A DNA stretch of 64,000 bases, taken from contig NC_087069.1 in NCBI RefSeq assembly GCF_963678635.1, forward strand, positions 30,670,776-30,734,775, read 5' to 3'. Shown piece by piece: positions 41,931 through 55,943 of this stretch. Position 1 is the stretch's first letter. Each line of letters begins with the position of its first letter. This DNA is from Symsagittifera roscoffensis. Lineage: Eukaryota > Xenacoelomorpha > Acoela > Convolutidae. Under the pieces are notes generated by a model. It saw nothing but the letters and a program-made list of their open reading frames with translations, made no database searches and was not told the DNA's origin. Made by a program: the position numbers and the translations under genes.

Positions 41931-43677
41931 AGGTTTTCAAAGTTTTTGAAAATGTTCATTGCTGCCATTTTGTAGCTTGATTTAAGAGAAACTTGATTTT
42001 TTTTCAATGACAGATTTTTCTTGGCGCTATTTTGAACGCCTGTAGTTAGAGCTTCTGGAACCTTGTTTCAAACCATTTTTACCCCAGATAATTTTTTGCT
42101 AAAAAAAATCTAAAACAGAATTGCCTTAATTTTCCCCCAATGACAAAAAATGATCTGAAACCGGTTTACTACCTTATATCAAGCGTCTATGATATTAAAA
42201 GGCATCAACATAACCTTTTGTCTGGGTGGAGATCTTAAGTAATCTTTCATTACTATGACTAAAAATTTTCATTTGAGACGCAAGCTAGCTGCCTATGCGT
42301 GTTTTCTGTCAAAAACTTTGATATTCGAGAGTAGGTTTGAAACAACAATAGGCAAACGGAGAAAATTTAGGCACACATATCTGTAAAAAAAATTTTGTGG
42401 GAGCAAAACAACAAACTTTGTATAGTTGGACTGGTGAAAATTGATTTCATATTGAGTATTACTTAGATAATTTCATCAATATCACTGTGAGTACTTTAGA
42501 GAGGATAAGGCGTACAAGCTTCAAACTTTGAAACTTAATCGCTCAAAAATGTTTACGACATTATCTTATGGCTTTTTTTTGTGTATTCGGCTCGACGAGT
42601 GTCTCGCCACTTTTTTTTCTGTTTTTATCTATCCTCAATGTTTAGTGTTAATTGGCGTTGAAGGCGCTTATAGATAATAATAGGGTTGGTTGACCCAAAT
42701 GGATGTTTTAGTATAGTATCAAAGAAGGGACCCTTTGGGTCGTCGAAGGTGGCAGGGGTTGGCTTCCGCCTCATGTCTATGTTTCTAGTAATCCACATTT
42801 AAGTGCTGCCTTTTAACTGGTTGACTGCCTGGCTGATTTAGGCCCAGAGACGATCCATGTATCAAGATAACATACCAGCGACTGACTGGACCAGTGACAG
42901 TGTCTGAGAACTGGAACCCATTGGCCAAGCACCTCCCATGGTGCATCCTCACTTCACACCCCCTCAAGCGCAAACCAGAGGGCAACACAGACAAATACGA
43001 TGTAAGTTGAGGGGGGAGGGGGGCTAAAACAACAAAACAACAACAATCAATTTTATAGTAGGGGGATAGTGGATACTCTCGATATTGAGACTTTTGAAGT
43101 AAAGGGTTAGTTGCCTACTTGGAATTGCGTAATCAAAAGTTGTTTAAGCTTGTGGATATCCCTGGGGTGAACCGATGGCAGTGGGCAAAGTTTAGGCAGT
43201 AGGGCACGGGAAGGGAGGGGCGAACAGAGTTATTTTTTTTCCTTACAGTTAATTTATCAATTTTTTCAGTTCATTAAACTTGCGAAGCAAAGTGTATTAG
43301 TACGAGCTTTCAATTTTTTTCCGACCTAAGTCGCAAATATTGGTGCCACTTTTAGGGCACCTTTGCAGCTTTTTGATAGAATGTGCTTTGACATTCGAAT
43401 AGTAATAAGTTAACTCAGTTGATGCATTATAACCGCATTAAATTAACCGAAAAAAGCTACTAGTTTCAAAGACTATATAAAAGCTACATGACTATAATTA
43501 AAACTCAGTTTCAGAAATTTTCTAATTCAATGTATCTCGAAATTTTTGAAATCAAAAATTTATACATAATGTGACTTTATGCTTTCCGATTTCTTACATG
43601 AAAAGTTGGATGCCTTCAGTTTGTTGTTCCAATTTTTGTAACGAAATTAACGGAATATTAGTGCTCGGGTGGTTTTT
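41931..43677. other. Unit-specific non-retroelement DNA (repeated at 47031-48791 and 52150-53914)
   Basis: 1.75 kb unrelated to the diverged unit at 35.9-37.4 kb. It holds a GC-richer block (42700-43030) with minus-strand open frames at 42785-42994, 47897-48160 and 53019-53282, which are 69-87 codons and show no known domain. Since the copies are recent, their shared openness is not evidence of selection. It may derive from host intergenic or intronic DNA at the original breakpoint. Confidence 0.45.
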
Positions 43678-46600
43678 AAAATATCGACGCGACGTTCATC
43701 AAGATATACAAGTTCATAATTTACAAATATTATTTCAACGAAATCTTGTTTTGAAATTTGAAATAAAAAAATACATTATCTGAAACATAATATTCTACCT
43801 ATGCCTCAACTAGCAATTACAGTAGAATCTCACCTTCTCCAGTTAATTGTGCTAAATTAATATATAAACTCGACCGATATACGAAGAAAACAGTTGGCTA
43901 CACGTCTTTTTACAATCCCTTTTCCGGACTGTCGTACACACGTATCTTTTAAAATATATAGTTTTGAACATAGTTTGTCCCTTAACACATTTGAAACCAA
44001 CATCCATAAGAATCGATTTCCACGAACAGGACCACAAGGCCCTCTAGTAAGACTCTATGATTGCGACAACAAAAAGTTACACAATTATGCAATAAACCAA
44101 GTCACTCAATGTGAATCACACTATACTCCAAAGCCCGCGCTGCAACACTTATAGGCTGGAAATTGAAATGGAAGTTTTCTGAAAAGAAAGCACACTGTTC
44201 AAAATTTCAAATGGAAATAAAAATAGACTTGATCACGAATCATATCAACAAAGTAATATTCAACCATTACTACATCTTTATCCTGAAGACTGCAAATATC
44301 AACTATAAAAACTAAATATAGTTAAGAATAAAGTAAAAGTAGAAAACGTGGAGCTTTCACTTTTTCCCACACTACTCAACAACACCAACTTGAACAAAAA
44401 TAAATAACCAAAAACAGTATTTGCATAAAAATATTGGAAAAACTATTTTTAATCTCAATTCCGAAGTCCTAGATGAATATGAAAACGTATACGATATGAA
44501 AACAGGAAAACTCATCATCCATGAAACCGCAACAAATAGAAATCGCTACGATGAGAAATCCTACATACCTTTCTCATTCCATAAAAACAATGGACAATTG
44601 AGTGGAAAAATTTCTCCAGAAGATCGTGATAGCAAACGACTTAGGAACTATCTCTGATGAATGAAACTTTTTTGGAGCAATTCACCATCACACACATTCA
44701 GATATGAAACTTGATTCATTATCAGCAGAATTTTCCGAGAATTGTCACTATGAGAATTCTAAATACTACATCACTTATGCGCAGTAGAACGATCACAAAT
44801 ACTACAATCTTAAGTACTAGCAGTATGGAAAATCCCTTATACAGGATACCTACTTCCAGGCAATTGATCAAACTTCATCGAATATAAAGGCGACATTCTT
44901 TGGTGTTACACCTCCAGGAAAAAAGTATCACCTCTTTATCATTTGCCGATAAACGCTGTTATCAAAAAATTCTCGCTGCTCGTTTTTTTTTAAAAGTAAT
45001 GTTCATTTCGTACATACAATTTTCATGAGAAAACTGTTTTTATTGATTGAGGAGATATTTTGTGCACGAAATTTTTTGCGCTGAGATTATTCAGATACAT
45101 TTCACACTTCAGTATATATTATATACATCTCATGTATCTAAATAATCTCAACGGAGAAAATTTGCGCGCTCAGTATATCTCCTCAATCAATATCTTTAGT
45201 TTCCTGCATATTAAAGTTATAACTGTTAGCTTTTTAGGATGGACGCATTACATCCTAGAGAGACTCCCAATTCTCTACGCCATGTTTAACGTTATAGGAT
45301 TTTTGTTTTAGCCCTTAAAGGAATATACAACACAGGTGCATTCCATACGCAAATCAACAGGCAAGCATGCCTAGCTCAAGTATAGCAGGATTTTATGGAA
45401 TTTTTCCAACTTCCATAAGTGAAATTTTACCTGACGCCCAAATTAACCAATACAATTAAAAAAACATTCCTCAAATCCCAGCCTATATGACGACCCACAA
45501 ACAACACACATAATAACGCCTACAGCACCGATACAATCACATAGTTTACCGAATCAAAATCAATTTCAAATCATTTCACACAAGTTAAAGAACAACTTTC
45601 AACTACCATCATGACAATGAAACAACGAAGCCCAATCTCCCATATTGTTTATCATGCACATAATTCGAATGAAGCATGTGAACAAATTAAAGATTAAACA
45701 CATACAGTAAGTTTTCGTTCTCATGTTGATAATAAATTTAGCTCGCAATGAGCTGCCAAATCGGAGACATCAACCGATCTTTTCAGAGACTTCCAATCTC
45801 CTATGCCAGAACTCTTCACTTCCATCAATGAACTTCTCTACATATTTTCCATTCCAGTTTCTCCACTTCATCACGAAACTCATCCGACAAGCACTCAGAT
45901 GACTCAATCCAGACAGTTTTTAACGCACAATAATGTTAAGAAAATCCCAAACAAGACATCCCGATTAATTTAATGACTCAGAAGCCAGCCCAATTACTAA
46001 CTTTTCACAACCACCTTCTATCCCTTTTATTTCCTCAAATCCAATCTTCACCTGTTCATTAACTCCAGTTTCTCATATACCGACGCTTCCCCGATCCTTT
46101 CACGACTACCTAGCACTATTAACGACATCTAGAACCCTATCAATGAGGATCAATTTGAGCCCGACTTAGATGCTTTTACACAACGCCAACAACAAATCCA
46201 CAGTACTAATCAACCACTTACGATACACCAATCAACTTCCGCTTCATCTTCAGAAAAATCCACATCATCTATTCCCGCACCCGTGCACAACGTATACGCC
46301 TGAAAAATTATATCCAACAAATCCACCCATATACCCAGTCAACCGCCTCTCCGCATCTAGACTCCTGCGAAGCAATCATCCTAGACATACTAATACGCAA
46401 GAGTTTTTACTTCTTACCATCCCATTATTTTACCTTAGTATCACGTTAATAACCAAGAAACCCCGAGCCAAAGAGATTCTTCTGTTGACGAATACACGCT
46501 AATCCCAACGATACCTTGGTTTTGCTTCTGTAACTTCACTAATTCACTAAGAGTACCACTTCGCAAATCAGATGAGGATGAATTATATGTAACAGCTCTC

Positions 46601-48791
46601 CACATGCTCACTACCGCCATACAAGTTAAAGGTTTTTATTAACCTTGGCTGATCACAAGTCATTAGCCGTTTCATCGCACGCAAGTCCAACCACTTCCTC
46701 ATCGCACCTTACGACCACGCTGTAATCCGATACATGGAAGGTTCATTCACCATACGTCACCGGCATTGCAGTAAACTCGCAACTCAAAAATATTTCATCA
46801 AAACTGATTATTTTTTCGATTTACATAGCATTAACAAAATTCGATCATGTCATCGTGCATGCACTAAAAAACACCAAAGCTTATGATTCATACTTTAGCC
46901 TCTTTGACAGTTTCCACCTATCATTCAGTTTTCTTATACCTAGAGAACGCCAAAATGACTGCTCGCACGAACTAATGTTGAAAACGAAACTAATCCACAC
47001 GATCAGACGCTAAAAAAGCTTTTATTCAATATGTTGTTAAAGGTTTTCAAAGTTTTTGAAAGTGTTCATCGCTGCCATTTTGTAGCTTGATTTAAGAGAA
47101 ACTTGATTTTTTTTCAATGACAGATTTTTCTTGGCGCTAATTTGAACGCCTGTAGTTAGAGCTTCTGGAACCTTGTTTCAAACCATTTTTACCCCAGATA
47201 ATTTTTTGCTAAAAAAAATCTGTAAAACAGAATTGCCTTAATTTTCCCCCAATGACAAAAAATAATCTTAAACCGGTATACTACCTTATATCAAGCGTCT
47301 ATGATATTAAAAGGCATCAACATAACCTTTTGTCTGGGTGGAGATCTTAAGTAATCTTTCATTACTATGACTAAAAATTTTCATTTGAGACGCAAGCTAG
47401 CTGCCTATGCGTGTTTTCTGTCAAAAACTTTGATATTCGAGAGTAGGTTTGAAACAACAATAGGCAAACGGAGAAAATTTAGGCACACATATCTGTAAAA
47501 AAAATTTTGTGGGAGCAAAACAACAAAATTTGTATAGTTGGACTGGTGAAAATTGATTTCATATTGAGTATTACTTAGATAATTTCATCAATATCACTGT
47601 GAGTACTTTAGAGAGGATAAGGCGTACAAGCTTCAAACTTTGAAACTTAATCGCTCAAAAATGTTTACGACATTATCTTATGGCTTTTTTTTGTGTATTC
47701 GGCTCGACGAGTGTCTCGCCACTTTTTTTTCTGTTTTTATCTATCCTCAATGTTTAGTGTTAATTGGCGTTGAAGGCGCTTATAGATAATAATAGGGTTG
47801 GTTGACCCAAATGGATGTTTTAGTATAGTATCAAAGAAGGGACCCTTTGGGTCGTCGAAGGTGGCAGGGGTTGGCTTCCGCCTCATGTCTATGTTTCTAG
47901 TAATCCACATTTAAGTGCTGCCTTTTAACTGGTTGACTGCCTGGCTGATTTAGGCCCAGAGACGATCCATGTATCAAGATAACATACCAGCGACTGACTG
48001 GACCAGTGACAGTGTCTGAGAACTGGAACCCATTGGCCAAGCACCTCCCATGGTGCATCCTCACTTCACACCCCCTCAAGCGCAAACCAGAGGGCAACAC
48101 AGACAAATACGATGTAAGTTGAGGGGGGAGGGGGGCTAAAACACAACAAAACAACAACAATCAATTTTATAGTAGGGGGATAGTGGATACTCTCGATATT
48201 GAGACTTTTGAAGTAAAGGGTTAGTTGCCTACTTGGAATTGCGTAATCAAAAGTTGTTTAAGCTTGTGGATATCCCTGGGGTGAACCGATGGCAGTGGGC
48301 AAAGTTTAGGCAGTAGGGCACGGGAAGGGAGGGGCGAACAGAGTTATTTTTTTTCCTTACAGTTAATTTATCAATTTTTTCAGTTCATTAAACTTGCGAA
48401 GCAAAGTGTATTAGTACGAGCTTTCAATTTTTTTCCGACCTAAGTCGCAAATATTGGTGCCACTTTTAGGGCACCTTTGCAGCTTTTTGATAGAATGTGC
48501 TTTGACATTCGAATAGTAATAAGTTAACTCAGTTGATGCATTATAACCGCATTAAATTAACCGAAAAAAGCTACTAGTTTCAAAGACTATATAAAAGCTA
48601 CATGACTATAATTAAAACTCAGTTTCAGAAATTTTCTAATTCAATGTATCTCGAAATTTTTGAAATCAAAAATTTATACATAATGTGACTTTATGCTTTC
48701 CGATTTCTTACATGAAAAGTTGGATGCCTTCAGTTTGTTGTTCCAATTTTTGTAACGAAATTAACGGAATATTAGTGCTCGGGTGGTTTTT
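43678..48791. repeat. Array unit 2 (5.11 kb)
   Basis: Nearly identical to unit 3. It lacks 9 bp (an aacacccgc-type unit) near 46275 that units 1 and 3 both keep. Same junction sequence at both ends as the other units. Confidence 0.95.
44400..45000 (+). pseudogene. env-position remnant, array unit 2
   Basis: Copy of the unit 1 segment, with open frame 44421-44657. The upstream 461 bp are deleted, and 36 bp present here near 44845 are missing from unit 1. Confidence 0.4.
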
Positions 48792-51700
48792 AAAATATCG
48801 ACGCGACGTTCATCAAGATATACAAGTTCATAATTTACAAATATTATTTCAACGAAATCTTGTTTTGAAATTTGAAATAAAAAAATACATTATCTGAAAC
48901 ATAATATTCTACCTATGCCTCAACTAGCAATTACAGTAGAATCTCACCTTCTCCAGTTAATTGTGCTAAATTAATATATAAACTCGACCGATATACGAAG
49001 AAAACAGTTGGCTACACGTCTTTTTACAATCCCTTTTCCGGACTGTCGTACACACGTATCTTTTAAAATATATAGTTTTGAACATAGTTTGTCCCTTAAC
49101 ACATTTGAAACCAACATCCATAAGAATCGATTTCCACGAACAGGACCACAAGGCCCTCTAGTAAGACTCTATGATTGCGACAACAAAAAGTTACACAATT
49201 ATGCAATAAACCAAGTCACTCAATGTGAATCACACTATACTCCAAAGCCCGCGCTGCAACACTTATAGGCTGGAAATTGAAATGGAAGTTTTCTGAAAAG
49301 AAAGCACACTGTTCAAAATTTCAAATGGAAATAAAAATAGACTTGATCACGAATCATATCAACAAAGTAATATTCAACCATTACTACATCTTTATCCTGA
49401 AGACTGCAAATATCAACTATAAAAACTAAATATAGTTAAGAATAAAGTAAAAGTAGAAAACGTGGAGCTTTCACTTTTTCCCACACTACTCAACAACACC
49501 AACTTGAACAAAAATAAATAACCAAAAACAGTATTTGCATAAAAATATTGGAAAAACTATTTTAAATCTCAATTCCGAAGTCCTAGATGAATATGAAAAC
49601 GTATACGATATGAAAACAGGAAAACTCATCATCCATGAAACCGCAACAAATAGAAATCGCTACGATGAGAAATCCTACATACCTTTCTCATTCCATAAAA
49701 ACAATGGACAATTGAGTGGAAAAATTTCTCCAGAAGATCGTGATAGCAAACGACTTAGGAACTATCTCTGATGAATGAAACTTTTTTGGAGCAATTCACC
49801 ATCACACACATTCAGATATGAAACTTGATTCATTATCAGCAGAATTTTCCGAGAATTGTCACTATGAGAATTCTAAATACTACATCACTTATGCGCAGTA
49901 GAACGATCACAAATACTACAATCTTAAGTACTAGCAGTATGGAAAATCCCTTATACAGGATACCTACTTCCAGGCAATTGATCAAACTTCATCGAATATA
50001 AAGGCGACATTCTTTGGTGTTACACCTCCAGGAAAAAAGTATCACCTCTTTATCATTTGCCGATAAACGCTGTTATCAAAAAATTCTCGCTGCTCGTTTT
50101 TTTTTTAAAAGTAATGTTCATTTCGTACATACAATTTTCATGAGAAAACTGTTTTTATTGATTGAGGAGATATTTTGTGCACGAAATTTTTTGCGCTGAG
50201 ATTATTCAGATACATTTCACACTTCAGTATATATTATATACATCTCATGTATCTAAATAATCTCAACGGAGAAAATTTGCGCGCTCAGTGTATCTCCTCA
50301 ATCAATATCTTTAGTTTCCTGCATATTAAAGTTATAACTGTTAGCTTTTTAGGATGGCCGCATTACATCCTAGAGAGACTCCCAATTCTCTACGCCATGT
50401 TTAACGTTATAGGATTTTTGTTTTAGCCCTTAAAGGAATATACAACACAGGTGCATTCCATACGCAAATCAACAGGCAAGCATGCCTAGCTCAAGTACAG
50501 CAGGATTTTATGGAATTTTTCCAACTTCCATAAGTGAAATTTTACCTGACGCCCAAATTAACCAATACAATTAAAAAAACATTCCTCAAATCCCAGCCTA
50601 TATGACGACCCACAAACAACACACATAATAACGCCTACAGCACCGATACAATCACATAGTTTACCGAATCAAAATCAATTTCAAATCATTTCACACAAGT
50701 TAAAGAACAACTTTCAACTACCATCATGACAATGAAACAACGAAGCCCAATCTCCCATATTGTTTATCATGCACATAATTCGAATGAAGCATGTGAACAA
50801 ATTAAAGATTAAACACATACAGTAAGTTTTCGTTCTCATGTTGATAATAAATTTAGCTCGCAATGAGCTGCCAAATCGGAGACATCAACCGATCTTTTCA
50901 GAGACTTCAAATCTCCTATGCCAGAACTCTTCACTTCCATCAATGAACTTCTCTACATATTTTCCATTCCAGTTTCTCCACTTCATCACGAAACTCATCC
51001 GACAAGCACTCAGATGACTCAATCCAGACAGTTTTTAACGCACAATAATGTTAAGAAAATCCCAAACAAGACATCCCGATTAATTTAATGACTCAGAAGC
51101 CAGCCCAATTACTAACTTTTCACAACCACCTTCTATCCCTTTTATTTCCTCAAATCCAATCTTCACCTGTTCATTAACTCCAGTTTCTCATATACCGACG
51201 CTTCCCCGATCCTTTCACGACTACCTAGCACTATTAACGACATCTAGAACCCTATCAATGAGGATCAATTTGAGCCCGACTTAGATGCTTTTACACAACG
51301 CCAACAACAAATCCACAGTACTAATCAACCACTTACGATACACCAATCAACTTCCGCTTCATCTTCAGAAAAATCCACATCATCTATTCCCAACACCCGC
51401 ACCCGTGCACAACGTATACGCCTGAAAAATTATATCCAACAAATCCACCCATATACCCAGTCAACCGCCTCTCCGCATCTAGACTCCTGCGAAGCAATCA
51501 TCCTAGACATACTAATACGCAAGAGTTTTTACTTCTTACCATCCCATTATTTTACCTTAGTATCACGTTAATAACCAAGAAACCCCGAGCCAAAGAGATT
51601 CTTCTGTTGACGAATACACGCTAATCCCAACGATACCTTGGTTTTGCTTCTGTAACTTCACTAATTCACTAAGAGTACCACTTCGCAAATCAGATGAGGA

Positions 51701-53914
51701 TGAATTATATGTAACAGCTCTCCACATGCTCACTACCGCCATACAAGTTAAAGGTTTTTATTAACCTTGGCTGATCACAAGTCATTAGCCGTTTCATCGC
51801 ACGCAAGTCCAACCACTTCCTCATCGCACCTTACGACCACGCTGTAATCCGATACATGGAAGGTTCATTCACCATACGTCACCGGCATTGCAGTAAACTC
51901 GCAACTCAAAAATATTTCATCAAAACTGATTATTTTTTCGATTTACATAGCATTAACAAAATTCGATCATGTCATCGTGCATGCACTAAAAAACACCAAA
52001 GCTTATGATTCATACTTTAGCCTCTTTGACAGTTTCCACCTATCATTCAGTTTTCTTATACCTAGAGAACGCCAAAATGACTGCTCGCACGAACTAATGT
52101 TGAAAACGAAACTAATCCACACGATCAGACGCTAAAAAAGCTTTTATTCAATATGTTGTTAAAGGTTTTCAAAGTTTTTGAAAGTGTTCATCGCTGCCAT
52201 TTTGTAGCTTGATTTAAGAGAAACTTGATTTTTTTTCAATGACAGATTTTTCTTGGCGCTAATTTGAACGCCTGTAGTTAGAGCTTCTGGAACCTTGTTT
52301 CAAACCATTTTTACCCCAGATAATTTTTTGCTAAAAAAAATCTGTAAAACAGAATTGCCTTAATTTTCCCCCAATGACAAAAAATAATCTTAAACCGGTA
52401 TACTACCTTATATCAAGCGTCTATGATATTAAAAGGCATCAACATAACCTTTTGTCTGGGTGGAGATCTTAAGTAATCTTTCATTACTATGACTAAAAAT
52501 TTTCATTTGAGACGCAAGCTAGCTGCCTATGCGTGTTTTCTGTCAAAAACGTTGATATTCGAGAGTAGGTTTGAAACAACAATAGGCAAACGGAGAAAAT
52601 TTAGGCACACATATCTGTAAAAAAAATTTTGTGGGAGCAAAACAACAAACTTTGTATAGTTGGACTGGTGAAAATTGATTTCATATTGAGTGTTACTTAG
52701 ATAATTTCATCAATATCACTGTGAGTACTTTAGAGAGGATAAGGCGTACAAGCTTCAAACTTTGAAACTTAATCGCTCAAAAATGTTTACGACATTATCT
52801 TATGGCTTTTTTTTGTGTATTCGGCTCGACGAGTGTCTCGCCACTTTTTTTTCTGTTTTTATCTATCCTCAATGTTTAGTGTTAATTGGCGTTGAAGGCG
52901 CTTATAGATAATAATAGGGTTGGTTGACCCAAATGGATGTTTTAGTATAGTATCAAAGAAGGGACCCTTTGGGTCGTCGAAGGTGGCAGGGGTTGGCTTC
53001 CGCCTCATGTCTATGTTTCTAGTAATCCACATTTAAGTGCTGCCTTTTAACTGGTTGACTGCCTGGCTGATTTAGGCCCAGAGACGATCCATGTATCAAG
53101 ATAACATACCAGCGACTGACTGGACCAGTGACAGTGTCTGAGAACTGGAACCCATTGGCCAAGCACATCCCATGGTGCATCCTCACTTCACACCCCCTCA
53201 AGCGCAAACCAGAGGGCAACACAGACAAATACGATGTAAGTTGAGGGGGGAGAGGGGCTAAAACACAACAAAACAACAACAATCAATTTTATAGTAGGGG
53301 GATAGTGGATACTCTCGATATTGAGACTTTTGAAGTCAAGGGTTAGTTGCCTACTTGGAATTGCGTAATCAAAAGTTGTTTAAGCTTGTGGATATCCCTG
53401 GGGTGAACCGATGGCAGTGGGCAAAGTTTAGGCAGTAGGGCACGGGAAGGGAGGGGCGAACAGAGTTATTTTTTTTTCCTTACAGTTAATTTATCAATTT
53501 TTTCAGTTCATTAAACTTGCGAAGCAAAGTGTATTAGTACGAGCTTTCAATTTTTTTCCGACCTAAGTCGCAAATATTGGTGCCACTTTTAGGGCACCTT
53601 TGCAGCTTTTTGATAGAATGTGCTTTGACATTCGAATAGTAATAAGTTAACTCAGTTGATGCATTATAACCGCATTAAATTAACCGAAAAAAGCTACTAG
53701 TTTCAAAGACTATATAAAAGCTACATGACTATAATTAAAACTCAGTTTCAGAGATTTTCTAATTCAATGTATCTCGAAATTTTTGAAATCAAAAATTTAT
53801 ACATAATGTGACTTTATGCTTTCCGATTTCTTACATGAAAAGTTGGATGCCTTCAGTTTGTTGTTCCGATTTTTGTAACGAAATTAACGGAATATTAGTG
53901 CTCGGGTGGTTTTT
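48792..53914. repeat. Array unit 3 (5.12 kb)
   Basis: Differs from unit 2 by scattered substitutions and a few indels. At its end, after ggtttttt, the sequence leaves the repeat (cagacaaatttcg) into single-copy DNA. Confidence 0.95.
49514..50114 (+). pseudogene. env-position remnant, array unit 3
   Basis: Nearly identical to 44400-45000, with open frame 49535-49771 and the same deletion and insertion state. Confidence 0.4.
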
Positions 53915-54380
53915 TCAGACAAATTTCGACTTTTTAACTAGTCATGTTTTGACAAATTTTTCAAATTCATTTGAAAGCCTTTGTTGTGCTAAATTTAATT
54001 TTGAAAAGGTATCTCATCTGTGATCATTTTCTGTTGAGTTATGAATGTTTAAAGATTGCCAATTTGGGACAATTATCGCGCGATATATTTTGCGCTATTA
54101 AAGCTTAAGCGTAGATTTAATCCGTCTTAGACTTCGTTCCAAATTGTTTGAAGCAGTCTATTTGCCGTAATTGATTTGTTATTAGGAGCGGAGTCTATCA
54201 TTTTGTACTTTATATGGTGTGTGGCGGATGATTTTCACAAAAAATCTCAAATTAAAAAAATATCCTTTTTTATTACAATTGTCTTTTACGTTCTGACTGC
54301 TCAATAGATCTCAAAAGTCAGGGGGAACATTCAGTGCTTCGTCCTGATACAAGCAGTCTTGTTATCTTTAAATTTTTTAA
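53915..54380. other. Single-copy AT-rich DNA
   Basis: Right flank of the array. I see no gene or repeat in it. Confidence 0.4.
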
Positions 54381-54444
54381 AACATATGTAGCATCGTTAT
54401 TGGCTAGTTTTTAACATATGTAGCTTCGTTATTGGCTAGTTTTT
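54381..54444. repeat. 32-bp direct tandem repeat
   Basis: aacatatgtagcatcgttat and its near-copy aacatatgtagcttcgttat start 32 bp apart, each followed by tggctagttttt. It lies upstream of the gag start of G2 and may be inside an LTR. Confidence 0.8.
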
Positions 54445-54744
54445 GGGATTTTAAGCTTCCGTGGCTGAGTCTTCAGTGTATGAGATTGTGATGGTGCTAT
54501 CGTTATGTGTTAGAATAGATCTCGTGTTAATGTTAAAGGTCCTTGTCCTAGTTGACGTTGACTAGTGCTTGATCAAGTTATGTTCGATAATACATTGTTG
54601 AGTTGTCGTTACGATCTGATTTGTAACAGTATGTTCTAAGGCTGAATTAACATTGATAGCACCTATTGTTTTTTGAGTTAAGGAAGTATCATTCGGTTTC
54701 CATAAGTAAGATTTTACATCACAGCCGTAGAATACACTTACTTT

Positions 54745-55676
54745 ATGGCGCAGTCAGCAAAAGTACCAGTGGACGCGAATAATCTGCTTAAAATATCGAT
54801 TTTTTGGGACATACAGACGACACAACTACCGACGGAGTGGCGTTGATGGAGCAATGGTTTAAAATTAGGGTTTTTTTGCGAAAATAGGCATAACATTTGA
54901 ATGCGTTATTAGGGCCGAAACTGACAGCAGTTGCGTTACCAGAAGCTCCAGTAAAGGAACCAGCCCTAGATGGCGATCCGGCTACAAATACTAGAGATGA
55001 TAACATTCGAAACGCACGGTATAGAACAAGATGAGAGATCAAATGTAAAGGTGTCCTAATTGTAGGAGTGTTTTGCGATATGATTCCATGGGATACGGCG
55101 ATGAGAAAAGCCAAGTCACTCATGATTTTTGTCACTAGGAGAGGTACAAACCATTTCGCGAGACGTTATCCGAAGGTGGATATCAATGACGATTCCATTA
55201 GAATGAGGAAGTTTTAGTAGAACATGGTGGTGTTTTTCCGAAAACCGAGAAACCGAAGGCTCGAAAAATACGTACTTTTTCACGAAAACCAGCAAAAGGG
55301 AAGTTTTTTATCAGTTCTACTGCCACCTGAGGGGCTTGAAAGAAGATTGTAGTTCGGGCAGGAGAAGTTACAATGGTCATCGATATGTTTGTAATCAATA
55401 AGTCAATTTCAAGATTCAGGAAGAACTCATGACTGAGGTGATGACTCAGGAAAGGACTCTAGAGTACGCATTACTATTAGAGCAGACACAGAAGAACACG
55501 ATTTGGCAGATCGTTTTAAGAGTCCAAGTTCAAGATCACAACATGGCCCAATCGATTTGCTTGCTTTGCTTCTTGGATCTGAGATTCGAAGTCAATCAAA
55601 TACTTCCTATCATCTGGAATGCACTGGAAAAGTGGACATCTAGTTTCGGATTCCTTCAATTTTGAAGTAAGCGTCA
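54745..55676 (+). pseudogene. gag-like region of G2
   Basis: ATG 54745 starts MAQSAKVPVDANN, a plausible gag N-terminus, and reaches TGA within ~35 codons. Later pieces are readable in several frames up to a 78-codon frame at 55429-55665. No clear capsid or zinc-knuckle motif remains. The open frame on the minus strand at 54788-55135 is a shadow. Confidence 0.4.
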
Positions 55677-55943
55677 GAAATTCTTAGATGCGCTGATTTG
55701 CTCAAAACTCAATTAGCTGGCAGACTTTTGCCTAGGAAATTTTAGTCACTAGTTTCCAGACCTTCAGAGATAATTCCATTTTTTCATGAAAGGCAAGATT
55801 ATCAGAAACTTGTTAAAACTTGTTTATAAACAAATTTAAATTATTTCAGAGTGCTTTTGCTCAATTTAAAATACATTGCTCATCAAAAACGAAAATTTAG
55901 TGTAAGCTAAAAAAAATGGTTATCATGCAAATTATTGTTATGA

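Larger units (their letters stand above)
38141..43677. repeat. Array unit 1 (5.54 kb)
   Basis: First of three head-to-tail units. It begins aaaatatcgacgcg and ends gtgctcgggtggttttt. It alone carries 37 bp at about 38587 and ~461 bp at 38899-39360, and it alone lacks ~36 bp at about 39803 and ~36 bp at about 40858. It contains retroelement remnants in its first 3.8 kb and unrelated DNA in its last 1.75 kb. Confidence 0.93.

Noticed and set aside
42785-42994. Minus-strand frame repeated in all three array units
   Set aside because: The units are recent duplicates, so being open in each is not independent evidence. No homologous domain recognised, and the frame length differs between units.
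42600-43030. tRNA-derived SINE
   Set aside because: The block is GC-richer and transposon-like in appearance, but I found no A-box/B-box pair or tail, and it occurs only within the array units.
54788-55135. 115-codon minus-strand ORF near the G2 gag start
   Set aside because: Opposite strand to every other part of G2, no recognisable domain, and overlaps the plus-strand gag-like region.
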